A stretch of DNA of 64,000 nucleotides from Allocoprococcus comes (GCF_013300725.1 NZ_JAAIMM010000012.1:1-64000); one strand, 5' to 3'. Positions 41,522 through 50,402 are shown, counted from the first letter of the stretch. The notes: generated by a model not told the origin, from the letters alone. Numbers and translations are program-made.

Positions 41522-42412
41522 TTATTTTTTCCTGTGTATCAGTTCCTGTATCAGTTGTGTCAGATACGGATTTTCTCTGTCCAGTCCGGCAAGCAGATCC
41601 AACGCCTCCTGTGAAATAGCTTCCACATCTGCTGTCGCCTTTTCCAGACCTTTTAATGTGACATAGGTTGTCTTTTCATTCTTTTCATCACTGTGCACCG
41701 GCTTGCCAAGTTCTTCTGTGGTGCTTGTCACATCCAGAATATCGTCCTGGATCTGGAACGCGATTCCTACATCCGATGCGATCTTCTGTACCTTCTCAAG
41801 TTCTGCTGTATCTGCACCCGCAAGAAGTGCTCCAATCATCATGGAACTTTCGATCAGTGCTCCCGTCTTCAGCTCATAGATAAAATTCAGCATGCCTTCA
41901 TCCAGTCCCACGCCACAGGATGCCACGTCTACGACCTGACCGCCTACCATTCCGTAAATACCGGCTTTATCCGCAAGGATCTTCAGGGCTTTCCCGATCA
42001 GAAGACTCTTCTCCGGCGCGACCTCAAACGCCCTCACTGCCGTTTCAAATGCATAGTTCAGAAGGGCATCTCCTGCAAGGATTCCCATTGCCTCCCCATA
42101 GACGATGTGAGTAGTCTTTCTTCCCCTGCGGTATTCATCATTGTCCATCGCCGGAAGATCATCATGTACCAGGGAATAGGTGTGGATCATCTCAATTGCC
42201 GCCATAAACGGCTCGATTTCTTTTCCTTCCCCTCCAAACAGGCGGTATGTCTCCTGCATCAGCATCGGACGGAGTCTCTTTCCGCCTGCCATCACACTGT
42301 ACTCCATCGCTTCCATGATCTGGCTCTGATAGCCTTCTGCTTTCGGCAGATATTTTACAAGAAGCTTTTCAATCGCTTCTGTTCTTTCTTTCATTTCTTC
42401 TTTAAAAGTCAT
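41522..42412 (-). CDS. ispA: polyprenyl (farnesyl/geranylgeranyl) diphosphate synthase
   Basis: IspA builds C15 or C20 prenyl diphosphates for quinone and undecaprenyl synthesis. The protein has the first aspartate-rich motif in LVHDDLPAMDND and the second in AFQIQDDILD, with conserved GGKRLRPML near residue 45. The start at 42412 has GGAG six bases upstream and overlaps the end of xseB; an alternative ATG at 42424 adds four residues. The length (296) is typical. It is coupled to xseB and followed by dxs. Confidence 0.95.
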   Translation of the reverse strand: MTFKEEMKERTEAIEKLLVKYLPKAEGYQSQIMEAMEYSVMAGGKRLRPMLMQETYRLFGGEGKEIEPFMAAIEMIHTYSLVHDDLPAMDNDEYRRGRKTTHIVYGEAMGILAGDALLNYAFETAVRAFEVAPEKSLLIGKALKILADKAGIYGMVGGQVVDVASCGVGLDEGMLNFIYELKTGALIESSMMIGALLAGADTAELEKVQKIASDVGIAFQIQDDILDVTSTTEELGKPVHSDEKNEKTTYVTLKGLEKATADVEAISQEALDLLAGLDRENPYLTQLIQELIHRKK

Positions 42413-42638
42413 GTATTTCTCCATTTTCTTCCAGCACCTGCACTTTTTTCTCTACGGTATCGATCTTCTCATTGCAAAGCTTCAGCATTTCCATGCCCTT
42501 CTGATACAGTCCGAAGGACTCTTCCAGCGAAGTATCTCCTGATTCCAGCTCCTTTGCCACCTGATCCAGCTTTGCAAAAAGCTCCTCCAGAGATTCTTCC
42601 GGCATTTCATCTGCAAGCTCTTTTTTCTTATCTGCCAT
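42402..42638 (-). CDS. xseB: exodeoxyribonuclease VII small subunit
   Basis: XseB is the 78-residue helical partner of XseA in exonuclease VII, which degrades single-stranded DNA. The sequence SLEELFAKLDQVAKELESGDTSLEESFGLYQKGMEMLKLCNEKI is the family signature, split here between two helices. It lies four bases after xseA and overlaps the start of ispA. Confidence 0.95.
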   Translation of the reverse strand: MADKKKELADEMPEESLEELFAKLDQVAKELESGDTSLEESFGLYQKGMEMLKLCNEKIDTVEKKVQVLEENGEIHDF

Positions 42639-42642
42639 ATTC

Positions 42643-43905
42643 TTACTCCTTCTTCGTCTCTGTCACCTGTGCCTCGATCTGCCCGTCTGTCACATAAATC
42701 CGGATCCGGTCTCCCGTTTCTACATCGGAAATCTTTTTTACCGTACCTTTCTCTCCCTGTACATAGGAGAAGCCCTGATTCAGCTTGGCGAGTGGGGAAA
42801 GTCCCTTCATCCGTTCGATCCGGATTGCAAGCTGCTGACGGCTTTCCCGCAGATTCCGCTCCATCAGAAGTGGCAGCATCTCCTGCACTTTGCGGGTTCT
42901 CTCCCGTTCCTGTTCCAACCGCTGATGCATGGCTTTTGGGATCTGCTCCTCATAATCTGCAAGCTGCTGACGCATGGACTTAAGTTTCCCCGACGGACTT
43001 AAGTAACGGAATTTTTCTGCATACCGCGCTGTATGAAGCGATGCGACTTCCAGCTTTCTCATCATACTCCGGTGCATCCTTTCCCGTTCTGTCCGGATCG
43101 TTTCCAGAAGTTCCCGGTAATCACAGATTGCAAGCTCTGCCGCAGCAGAAGGCGTCGGTGCACGAAGATCCGCCACATAATCTATGATCGTCGTGTCTGT
43201 CTCATGTCCTACTGCCGAAATAACCGGTACACTACATTCAAAAACTGCACGCGCAACATTTTCCTCGTTAAATGCCCACAGATCTTCAATAGAGCCTCCG
43301 CCTCTGCCAACGATCATCACATCGACCTTTGCTTCCTCCAGTGCACGGATCCCCCGCACCACACTTTCAGACGCGCCATCCCCCTGTACCAGTGCCGGAT
43401 ACAGAAGAATCTGCACATACGGATTTCTCCGCCTGGTAATGTTGATAATATCGCGCACTGCCGCTCCGGTTGGTGCCGTTACAACACCGACTGTCCGCAC
43501 ATATTTCGGAATCGGCTTTTTATATTCCGGCGCAAACATTCCCATTTCTTCCAGCTCTTTTTTGAGCTTTATAAATTTTTCATAGAGAAGTCCCGCACCA
43601 TCCAGTACGATCTCCTTTGCATAAACCTGATATCTGCCATCTCTTTCATAGACGCTGACGCTTCCAAGCACGATTACCTGCTGTCCTTCCTGCATACGAA
43701 AAGAAAGCCCGCTGCGCTGCCCGGCAAACATAACACAGGCAATCGTTCCGGACTCATCTTTCAGTGAAAAGTACAGATGTCCTGAAGTATGGTACTTACA
43801 GTTTGACACTTCCCCTTTGATATAAATTCGATTCAACATAAAGTCTTGCGTAAACATATTCTTAATGTACGCATTGACCTGTTTTACAGTATATACATTT
43901 CGCAT
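42643..43905 (-). CDS. xseA: exodeoxyribonuclease VII large subunit
   Basis: XseA is the catalytic subunit of exonuclease VII. The 420-residue protein has an N-terminal OB fold (about residues 1-100, with IYIKGEVSNCKYHTSGHLYFSLKD) and the catalytic core with VGVVTAPTGAAVRDIINITRRRNP, RGGGSIEDLWAFNEE and SAVGHETDTTIIDYVADLRAPTPSAAAE. A coiled-coil region and a short C-terminal segment follow. It is followed directly by xseB. Confidence 0.97.
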   Translation of the reverse strand: MRNVYTVKQVNAYIKNMFTQDFMLNRIYIKGEVSNCKYHTSGHLYFSLKDESGTIACVMFAGQRSGLSFRMQEGQQVIVLGSVSVYERDGRYQVYAKEIVLDGAGLLYEKFIKLKKELEEMGMFAPEYKKPIPKYVRTVGVVTAPTGAAVRDIINITRRRNPYVQILLYPALVQGDGASESVVRGIRALEEAKVDVMIVGRGGGSIEDLWAFNEENVARAVFECSVPVISAVGHETDTTIIDYVADLRAPTPSAAAELAICDYRELLETIRTERERMHRSMMRKLEVASLHTARYAEKFRYLSPSGKLKSMRQQLADYEEQIPKAMHQRLEQERERTRKVQEMLPLLMERNLRESRQQLAIRIERMKGLSPLAKLNQGFSYVQGEKGTVKKISDVETGDRIRIYVTDGQIEAQVTETKKE

Positions 43906-43917
43906 GATCTCTGATTC

Positions 43918-44310
43918 TTATGCAAGCTTTCCGAGTACACCGTTGACAAATGCCGGTCCCTCATCTCCTGAAAAGTTCTTTGCCAGCTCAACTGCTTCAT
44001 TGATCGCTACTTTGACCGGCACTTCGTCATCCCACTTCATCTCGTATACAGCAAGACGAAGGATGGAAAGGTCAACTTTGTTCATACGTCCGGTTTTCCA
44101 GCCGGTTGTATGTTCATTGATCATCGCATCGATTTCTTCTTCATGTGCTGCGATATCTTTGACCTTTTTGCGCATGTATCCGCGCTCTTCCTCACTCGCT
44201 TCTTCTACCTGCTCCAGATACAGTTCGATCTGTTCGTCTGCATCAGCCGCATCAAATCCGATGCTGAAGAGCATTTTAAATATATGTTCTCTGACTTTAC
44301 TTCTTCGCAT
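43918..44310 (-). CDS. nusB: transcription antitermination factor NusB
   Basis: NusB with NusE binds boxA RNA in rRNA antitermination complexes. The 130-residue all-helical protein begins MRRSKVREHIFKMLFSIGFD and ends with VAINEAVELAKNFSGDEGPAFVNGVLGKLA, both diagnostic. The ATG at 44310 follows GGAGAGGG. It lies between asp23 and xseA, as in other Clostridia. Confidence 0.96.
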   Translation of the reverse strand: MRRSKVREHIFKMLFSIGFDAADADEQIELYLEQVEEASEEERGYMRKKVKDIAAHEEEIDAMINEHTTGWKTGRMNKVDLSILRLAVYEMKWDDEVPVKVAINEAVELAKNFSGDEGPAFVNGVLGKLA

Positions 44311-44323
44311 GTTCCCTCTCCAA

Positions 44324-44707
44324 TTATTCTTCTTCCGGCATGTCCACACCTGCAACACGGATGTTTACGTCTGCAACGGTAAGACCTGTCATATTCTCGA
44401 TTGCTGCCTTTACTTTTTCCTGTACCTTTAAAGTAGTATCTTTAATACTGCTGCCATATTTGAGGTTCAGGGCGAGGGATACGGTAACGATACCTTCCAG
44501 CACGTCTACCTTTACACCTTTGGAAAGGCTCTTCATTCCAAGCTTTGCGATCAGTTCTCTGGTTGCATTTCCTGCCATGGAAGATACCCCTTCTACCTCC
44601 ATTGCTGCAAGTCCTGCAATAATTGCAACTACTTCATCAGCAATCTGTACTTCTCCGAGGTTCTCATCTGATTCTATCTTATAGGTATTTCTCTCTTCTT
44701 TACTCAT
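44324..44707 (-). CDS. Asp23/Gls24 family envelope stress protein
   Basis: This 127-residue protein belongs to the Asp23/Gls24 (YqhY/AmaP-associated) family, recognised by GEVQIADEVVAIIAGLAAMEVEGVSSMAG near the N-terminus and VSLALNLKYGSSI in the centre. Members associate with the membrane and are linked to cell-wall stress or fatty-acid control. It is the first gene of the long operon running to spo0A. Its leader has strong RNA structure (44725-44836) between the promoter and the ribosome site AGGAGG. Confidence 0.92.
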   Translation of the reverse strand: MSKEERNTYKIESDENLGEVQIADEVVAIIAGLAAMEVEGVSSMAGNATRELIAKLGMKSLSKGVKVDVLEGIVTVSLALNLKYGSSIKDTTLKVQEKVKAAIENMTGLTVADVNIRVAGVDMPEEE

Positions 44708-44724
44708 TATAAGTCCTCCTGTCT

Positions 44725-44836
44725 GCGGTTTTTCCGCTCCTCGCGCTCATCTCGGAACCTCCGGTCCCTCGATGTTCGTTGCACTCACATAGGTCTGGGC
44801 TGAAAGTGATTCGTCTGCTAGCAGCCGATCACTTTC
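44725..44836 (-). other. structured leader upstream of the asp23-type gene
   Basis: The main hairpin pairs 44802-44810 with 44828-44836 and, inside, a CTGC/GCAG arm around 44815-44824. A smaller 4-bp hairpin (44725-44728 with 44734-44737) lies close to the ribosome site. The region is richer in G and C than its neighbours, and resembles in style the element at 5235-5364. Confidence 0.5.
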
Positions 44837-44867
44837 TTCCCTTCCCTGCGCTCGTCGCTATGCGTTC

Positions 44868-44896
44868 ATTGTAACATAAAAGATCTCTATTGGAAA
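44868..44896 (-). promoter_or_regulatory. candidate promoter of the asp23-to-spo0A operon
   Basis: TTTCCA (-35, 44891-44896) and TACAAT (-10, 44868-44873) are separated by 17 bases and lie directly after the prfC stop codon. The leader would be about 155 bases, containing the structured element. Confidence 0.55.
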
Positions 44897-44901
44897 GTTT
44901 T

Positions 44902-46494
44902 TTAGGAACGTCCGAATTCGGAAAGTTTCAGTCCTTCGTTTCGTTCCAGCACCATACGGATGCTCCAGCTGTTGACAAACAGAAGAAGCGGTCTGTCTTT
45001 CAGATCCTTGATCTTCTTCATGTCGGATGTACCGACCAGCTTGTCCATCTCGATCTCTTCGTTCTCGATCCAGCGGATGTGTTCGTATGGAAGTGGTTCC
45101 AGACGGATCTCTACGTTATATTCATTTTCCAGACGGTATTTTAATACATCAAACTGCAGAACACCAACAACACCGACGATGATCTCTTCCATACCGGTGT
45201 TGAATTCCTGGAAGATCTGGATCGCACCTTCCTGGGCGATCTGGTTGATTCCCTTGATGAACTGCTTTCTCTTCATGGTATCCACCTGACGCACTCTTGC
45301 AAAATGCTCCGGTGCGAAAGTCGGGATTCCTTCGTATGCAAACTTTTCCGGTGAATTGGTCAGTGTATCCCCGATGGAGAAGATACCCGGATCGAATACA
45401 CCGATGATATCCCCGCCATATGCGGTATCGATCATGTGCCGTTCACTCGCCATCATCTGCTGCGGCTGGGACAGACGGACTTTTTTGCCTCCCTGGATAT
45501 GGAAGACATCCATGCCCGCCTTGAACTCACCGGAACAGATACGCATAAATGCAATTCTGTCCCGGTGTGCCTTATTCATATTTGCCTGGATCTTAAACAC
45601 AAATGCGGAGAAATCTTCCTCCTTCATCGGATCGATCATTCCTTTGTCGGACATTCTCGGAAGCGGTGAAGTCGTCATCTTAAGGAAATGCTGAAGGAAG
45701 GTCTCCACACCGAAGTTGGTCAGCGCTGATCCGAAAAATACCGGAGAGAGTTCTCCTTTGCTGACCATCTCCTGGTCAAATTCTGCACTCGCTCCATCCA
45801 GAAGCTCAATCTCTTCTTCCAGCTGTGCAAACTGTGCTTCACTTACGATGCTCTTTGCTTCCTCACTGTCGATGGAAACCTTCTCAACTTCCCCGATCGA
45901 GGTTCCTTTCTTGGTATCTGAGAAAATCTCCAGTTCTCTGCTGTTCCGGTCAAATACGCCGCGGAATTCTTTTCCGGAACCGATCGGCCAGTTGATCGGA
46001 CAGGTAGCGATTCCCAGTTCCTTTTCAATATCATCCAGTAATTCAAAGGTATCCATCGCTTCACGGTCCATTTTATTGATAAATGTAAAAATCGGAATAT
46101 GACGCATGACGCAGACTTTGAACAGCTTTCTTGTCTGTGCCTCCACACCTTTTGATCCATCGATCACCATAACCGCCGAATCGGCCGCCATAAGAGTACG
46201 ATAAGTATCTTCCGAGAAATCCTGATGTCCCGGTGTGTCCAGAATATTGATGCAATAACCGTCATACTGGAACTGCAGGACAGAAGATGTTACCGAAATA
46301 CCTCTTTCTTTTTCAATCTCCATCCAGTCTGAAACCGCATGTTTCGCTGTTGCCTTTCCTTTTACAGAACCTGCCTGATTGATCGCCCCGCCATATAACA
46401 GAAACTTCTCTGTCAGGGTAGTCTTACCTGCATCCGGATGGGAAATGATCGCAAATGTTCTTCTTTTCTTTATCTCATTCGTAAAATCTGCCAT
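44902..46494 (-). CDS. prfC: peptide chain release factor 3
   Basis: RF3 is the GTPase that removes RF1/RF2 from the ribosome after termination. The 530-residue protein has G1 in IISHPDAGKTTLTEKFL, G3 in ILDTPGHQDFSEDTYR, G4 in FINKMDREA, and the domain II/III sequence typical of RF3 (VGVLQFDVLKYRLENEYN). It has its own promoter (46538-46566), which overlaps the end of spoIIIAH, so it can be made in growing cells though it follows a sporulation operon. Confidence 0.97.
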   Translation of the reverse strand: MADFTNEIKKRRTFAIISHPDAGKTTLTEKFLLYGGAINQAGSVKGKATAKHAVSDWMEIEKERGISVTSSVLQFQYDGYCINILDTPGHQDFSEDTYRTLMAADSAVMVIDGSKGVEAQTRKLFKVCVMRHIPIFTFINKMDREAMDTFELLDDIEKELGIATCPINWPIGSGKEFRGVFDRNSRELEIFSDTKKGTSIGEVEKVSIDSEEAKSIVSEAQFAQLEEEIELLDGASAEFDQEMVSKGELSPVFFGSALTNFGVETFLQHFLKMTTSPLPRMSDKGMIDPMKEEDFSAFVFKIQANMNKAHRDRIAFMRICSGEFKAGMDVFHIQGGKKVRLSQPQQMMASERHMIDTAYGGDIIGVFDPGIFSIGDTLTNSPEKFAYEGIPTFAPEHFARVRQVDTMKRKQFIKGINQIAQEGAIQIFQEFNTGMEEIIVGVVGVLQFDVLKYRLENEYNVEIRLEPLPYEHIRWIENEEIEMDKLVGTSDMKKIKDLKDRPLLLFVNSWSIRMVLERNEGLKLSEFGRS

Positions 46495-46537
46495 GTTATT
46501 CTACTCCTACTATTTTCTCAATGTCACTCAAATTCTT

Positions 46538-46566
46538 ATTATATGGTATTTTTGCTATAATATCAA
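46538..46566 (-). promoter_or_regulatory. promoter of prfC
   Basis: TTGATA (-35, 46561-46566) and TATAAT (-10, 46538-46543) are spaced 17 bases. The -35 overlaps the stop codon of spoIIIAH. No terminator is visible between the two genes. Confidence 0.8.
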
Positions 46567-47210
46567 TCCCCTGATTCACTCGTATTTGTACTTTCATGGA
46601 TACTTTCATGGATCGGTGTGATCACCACATTTGCAGCATTTACCTCTGCTTTGCGTGTGACAATATCCTCGATCTGTGCCCGTTTTGCATCCGACAGATC
46701 CGCCACATCAACGACCACATCTGCGGAATCTTCGGTAAGACTTACCACCGCATCCTGAAAGCCTTTGCTGGCAAGCAGAGTCTCAATTGCGACCTCCTGT
46801 TCGGCGCGCTGTGTCATCTCCACCATCTGCGCAACTGCATCTGCTTTCTGGTCTTCTGCAATATCTGCATTATCAATGATCGCCTGCAGGGTTTCTTTGT
46901 TTTTTGCCCGCACCTGCTCCCGGTTCACTTTTGCCTGTGCCACAAGCGCACTGGCCGATCCGTTTGTCAGCACCGCCTCTCCCGGATTCCCGTCCACCTG
47001 GTCGTCATTCGCTGTCTGGAGGGAACTGTCACTTTCTGTATCTTGATCCGAAATATCCAGAAGCTCCTTATTTGCCATCTCGCTTCCCGTCTCTGCTGTT
47101 TTGTTTTTCGAGCCAAAAATTTTTCCGGAATAGTTCAGATATCCTGCCGCTGCGATCATCACCGCAAGAACCGCAATCACAATCTGATTTTTCTTAAATA
47201 CTTTTTTCAC
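46563..47210 (-). CDS. spoIIIAH: stage III sporulation protein AH
   Basis: SpoIIIAH is the mother-cell membrane protein that binds SpoIIQ across the intermembrane space and helps form the feeding-tube channel. The 215-residue protein has an N-terminal membrane segment (about residues 9-26) and a YscJ/FliF-like ring-building domain (about 95-205) with VNREQVRAKNKETLQAIID. It starts with GTG, preceded by GGAAGG. The Ser/Asp/Gln-rich stretch (about 40-75) is a spacer. It is the last of eight spoIIIA genes. Confidence 0.93.
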   Translation of the reverse strand: MKKVFKKNQIVIAVLAVMIAAAGYLNYSGKIFGSKNKTAETGSEMANKELLDISDQDTESDSSLQTANDDQVDGNPGEAVLTNGSASALVAQAKVNREQVRAKNKETLQAIIDNADIAEDQKADAVAQMVEMTQRAEQEVAIETLLASKGFQDAVVSLTEDSADVVVDVADLSDAKRAQIEDIVTRKAEVNAANVVITPIHESIHESTNTSESGD

Positions 47211-47236
47211 TAGCCTTCCTCCTATAAGATTCTTTT

Positions 47237-47767
47237 TTAGTTATGTTTCATTACTTTTATCTTATGCGTGTCTACTCCGAATAATGCCTGCACAGCCTCT
47301 GTGATATTTTCAATCACGACGGCATTATCTCCGCCTTCTGCAATTACGAGAACCCCTTCTATCCGGGGACTTAATTCCTGTTTCACATATGGCGTTTCTT
47401 CTCCATTTCTGTTTGCATAAACTGCCGTCTCTGAAGAACTGGTATTTTTCCCTCCGCTCTCCCCTTCCTGCACCTCACTTGTCATCTCCTGGTCCTTTTC
47501 CACTACCTTTTCCGAGGAAGATGCCAGGGTGATCATCACCTTGACATTTCCAACTCCTTCTACTTTTGCCAGTGCATTTTCCAGCCGTGTTTCCAGTGCA
47601 TCTGTATAAGTATCCTCCGATGCATTTTCCACCTTCTGCATCTGCTGTTCATCCTGTGTCTGATCTGATTTTATATCGGAGACAGGCATCGCGATCACAA
47701 CCAGAAGCAGTCCGACAAGCAATATGATCAGCCACTTGTCTTTTTTTATTTTCCGGATTTCAAACAT
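47237..47767 (-). CDS. spoIIIAG: stage III sporulation protein AG
   Basis: SpoIIIAG forms a large ring in the intermembrane space of the engulfed forespore. It has one membrane segment (WLIILLVGLLLVVIAMPV, about residues 12-29) and the ring domain with LENALAKVEGVGNVKVMITLASSSEKVV and EGVLVIAEGGDNAVVIENITEAVQALFGV. The ATG at 47767 is used; a GTG two codons upstream is equally possible. It starts next to the end of spoIIIAF, suggesting coupling. Confidence 0.94.
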   Translation of the reverse strand: MFEIRKIKKDKWLIILLVGLLLVVIAMPVSDIKSDQTQDEQQMQKVENASEDTYTDALETRLENALAKVEGVGNVKVMITLASSSEKVVEKDQEMTSEVQEGESGGKNTSSSETAVYANRNGEETPYVKQELSPRIEGVLVIAEGGDNAVVIENITEAVQALFGVDTHKIKVMKHN

Positions 47768-47769
47768 CT

Positions 47770-48039
47770 TCACTCACCGCCCTTTTCGAGCAAATCCGCC
47801 GCATGCTCCATCTCTTTTACCATCTGCTCATACTCCGCCGTCCGGTACAGCTCCGTCACCTGTCCGGCTGCCCCCATAAGGTTCAGAACCGGCTGGGCAA
47901 GCAGAACCGTCAGAAGAAGTCCACAGAAAAAACGGACATATTTCCGGTAGCTGTTCTCTGGAAGTGCCTGCAAGAATGCGGTTACAAGAATCATATAAAC
48001 GGCGAGATTCTGCATCCACCTGTAAACCAGCTGTATCAT
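47770..48039 (-). CDS. spoIIIAF: stage III sporulation protein AF
   Basis: SpoIIIAF is a small membrane protein of the SpoIIIA complex with two hydrophobic segments (NLAVYMILVTAFLQALP and FFCGLLLTVLLAQPVLNLM). The ATG at 48039 has AGGAGGGATAAA directly upstream, giving 89 residues; a longer frame starting in spoIIIAE lacks this site. This is shorter than the Bacillus protein (about 200), as the soluble C-terminal domain is missing or reduced, which is common in Lachnospiraceae-type homologues as far as I recall. Confidence 0.85.
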   Translation of the reverse strand: MIQLVYRWMQNLAVYMILVTAFLQALPENSYRKYVRFFCGLLLTVLLAQPVLNLMGAAGQVTELYRTAEYEQMVKEMEHAADLLEKGGE

Positions 48040-48049
48040 TTTATCCCTC

Positions 48050-49264
48050 CTACGAAGCTGCCGATGCCGCAACTGCAAGTGTCACCAGAAACAGGACCGC
48101 CGTCGCAAGCACCGTCTTTAGCAGCATATGATAACCTTCCCCGGTAAAACTGATGGCCTCCACGATCCGTTTATCAGACACCGGCTGGATAAGTGCCGCC
48201 GTTCCTTTGTAAAGAATCGTCAGGATTCCCATATTGATGACCGGGATCATCACAACTCCCGTTACAAGCAGTGCCCCTGCAATTCCAACTCCATTTTTTA
48301 AAAGAACCGCACTTCCAAGCACGACTTCGCTTGTCCCGCTGACTATATCACCGATTCCCGGAATCATTCCCACGCCTTTTGTCCAGGCACTCCTTTTCAC
48401 CTGATCTGCCGCCGGACTGATGATCCGCTCGATAAACCCGATCCCCGTCACCAGGGCAAGCAGACTTTTCAGACTCCATCCGATTATAAGTCGCAAAAGT
48501 TCCGCTGCCTTAGAAAGAAATTCCTCCTCTGTCAGATTGTTCAGGATTTCCATCAGAAGTGCGATCTGGATCAGTGGAACGATCCATTTCAAAATCACAA
48601 GTTCCACAAGAAAAATCAGGAAAAGCGCCAGATTGTAAAATGCGATCGCAGAAATACTTCCCACTGCGACCGCCATACAGACAAAGTAGACCGGACAGAG
48701 CACTCGCATAAAGAGGATCAGATTTTCGAGTCCCTGCTGTACCTCCCCGGCTGCCACCTGAAAATTCCGTATGCCGACTGTAATCACAGACAGGTATACC
48801 AGAAAAAAGGCGGTCTGTGATATCTGACGGTTCTGGAACACTTCCGAAAAACTGGAAAAAACCGCTGCGATCAGCACCAGAAAAATGATAGATGCAAGCA
48901 CCGGTTTATTGACCTTCAGCACATAGAAAAACTGATCCGTCACAAAGTTTCTGATCTGCCCGGCAGACAGGTTCTCATCCTGCCGGATCACAGACTCAAC
49001 AAGATCCTGAAAATGCAGTTTTTCTTCCGGGAACAGTTTCCGGATTGCCGTATCCAGATCCTTTACTTCTGTCAGATCCCAGATTTTCTGCTCCGTTTCC
49101 TCCTGTGTTTTTTCCAGATCCGTTTCTGTCATATTATCTTCTGTCCGGCTGTTTGCCGAAGAGGAATCTTCCCCTGCCGCAAATACCTGTACCGGCAGTA
49201 TCAGTACGAAGATTACAAGTCCGATCATGCATGCTATGCCATATTTCTGAAAATAATGTTTCAT
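48050..49264 (-). CDS. spoIIIAE: stage III sporulation protein AE
   Basis: SpoIIIAE is the polytopic membrane protein of the complex, with a proposed transport role. The 404-residue protein has a signal-like N-terminus (about residues 10-31), an acidic Thr/Glu stretch (about 33-62) and then eight or so hydrophobic segments. The conserved GFIERIISPAADQVKRSAWTKGVGMIPGIGDIVSGTSEVVLGSAVLLKNGVG region is split around residues 270-320. Length is normal. Confidence 0.95.
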   Translation of the reverse strand: MKHYFQKYGIACMIGLVIFVLILPVQVFAAGEDSSSANSRTEDNMTETDLEKTQEETEQKIWDLTEVKDLDTAIRKLFPEEKLHFQDLVESVIRQDENLSAGQIRNFVTDQFFYVLKVNKPVLASIIFLVLIAAVFSSFSEVFQNRQISQTAFFLVYLSVITVGIRNFQVAAGEVQQGLENLILFMRVLCPVYFVCMAVAVGSISAIAFYNLALFLIFLVELVILKWIVPLIQIALLMEILNNLTEEEFLSKAAELLRLIIGWSLKSLLALVTGIGFIERIISPAADQVKRSAWTKGVGMIPGIGDIVSGTSEVVLGSAVLLKNGVGIAGALLVTGVVMIPVINMGILTILYKGTAALIQPVSDKRIVEAISFTGEGYHMLLKTVLATAVLFLVTLAVAASAAS

Positions 49265-49276
49265 TTTTCTTCCCTT

Positions 49277-49663
49277 TTACTGTCCAAGTTCGCGGATTGC
49301 AAGAAGCAGTGCTTTTAATATCGGCATTCCGATTGCAAGTATACTGAGCCTTGCAAAGACCTCGATCTGTCCGGCGATCGTCTGATAACCGGCATCCTTG
49401 CAGATTGTTGCCGCAAATTCCGCCAGATAGGTCACACCCAGAATTTTCAGCATTGCCGTCAGATATACCGCATCAATCTTTACAAAGCTGCCAACCAGCT
49501 CCAGCGTCTCCCGGATCACCGACAGATTCTGGCTCATTCCGAGAAAAAGGAAAATGCTGACCGCAATCCCCAGATAGATCCCATATTCTTTTCTGGAATT
49601 TTGAAATTGCAATGCCAGGAAAGTCCCTGCGATCCCGATGCAGACTGCCTTAAGGATACTCAT
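49277..49663 (-). CDS. spoIIIAD: stage III sporulation protein AD
   Basis: A 128-residue membrane protein with four hydrophobic segments, including AVCIGIAGTFLALQFQ and LGVTYLAEFAATICKDAG. The latter is diagnostic of SpoIIIAD. It lies between AC and AE with spacers of 12 bases and is required for the same membrane complex. Confidence 0.94.
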   Translation of the reverse strand: MSILKAVCIGIAGTFLALQFQNSRKEYGIYLGIAVSIFLFLGMSQNLSVIRETLELVGSFVKIDAVYLTAMLKILGVTYLAEFAATICKDAGYQTIAGQIEVFARLSILAIGMPILKALLLAIRELGQ

Positions 49664-49675
49664 CTTTTCCCTCCT

Positions 49676-49870
49676 TTACAGAGCAAAGAGCCGTCTGATA
49701 TCGTCAAACAGATCTGAAATATAAGGAAGGATCCAGAACAAAACCAGGAGCAGTCCTGCAAGACTGGTGAGAAATGCCTGCTCTTCTCTTCCACTGTGTT
49801 TCAGCACCTGTCCCAGGACAGAAACCAGAATCCCGACTGCCGCAATTTTAAATATCAGATTTACACTCAT
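49676..49870 (-). CDS. spoIIIAC: stage III sporulation protein AC
   Basis: A 64-residue protein with two membrane helices, starting MSVNLIFKIAAVGILVSVLGQVLKHSGREEQ, of which the last part (VLKHSGR) is highly typical of SpoIIIAC. It is the smallest gene of the operon and is complete. Confidence 0.95.
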   Translation of the reverse strand: MSVNLIFKIAAVGILVSVLGQVLKHSGREEQAFLTSLAGLLLVLFWILPYISDLFDDIRRLFAL

Positions 49871-49883
49871 GTTCCGCTCCTAT

Positions 49884-50402
49884 TTACAGAATCAAAATTG
49901 TCAGGAAAAGTCCTGCTGTAACACCCAGGAGATTACAGAGCCTCCGCTTTTCCTGAATTTCTTTTAAAAGACTGCCTCTTTTTTCTTCCAGAAATTCTGC
50001 ATACTGCAAGAAAATCTGTGTTTCCTGCTTTTTATCCAGGCTGCCAAGCTGCATCCCAAGCTCCTGCAGACGTACCCTTTCCTCCCTGCCAAGGAGCAGA
50101 CATTCAAGATCGCTTTCACAGCACCTCTCCCAGATTATTGCAAGACTTCTTGACGGCATCTCCAATTCTTTTGCCAGATGTTCCAGCCAGATCCTGTAGT
50201 TCTGACCGCATCTTCGTGAAACAGAAGCGCATACCTGGGCGAGTGGTGCATAAGTATACTCCATTTCTCCCGCAAGCTGCCTGATCACTCTTTGCAGTTC
50301 TCCGGTATCCGTGATCTGCCTCTGATATTCCATTCCCCTGCTGTATCCATAGCCGGATGTCGCCGCCACAATTCCCAGGCATCCGACCATTTTCAGATAC
50401 AC
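49884..50402 (-). CDS. spoIIIAB: stage III sporulation protein AB
   Basis: SpoIIIAB is a 172-residue inner-membrane protein with terminal hydrophobic segments and a soluble helical domain that resembles GspF-type secretion proteins. The sequence has RQLAGEMEYTYAPLAQVCASVS near residue 40 and ends in CNLLGVTAGLFLTILIL. The start is GTG with GGAG seven bases upstream, and overlaps the end of spoIIIAA by ten bases. Confidence 0.92.
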   Translation of the reverse strand: MYLKMVGCLGIVAATSGYGYSRGMEYQRQITDTGELQRVIRQLAGEMEYTYAPLAQVCASVSRRCGQNYRIWLEHLAKELEMPSRSLAIIWERCCESDLECLLLGREERVRLQELGMQLGSLDKKQETQIFLQYAEFLEEKRGSLLKEIQEKRRLCNLLGVTAGLFLTILIL

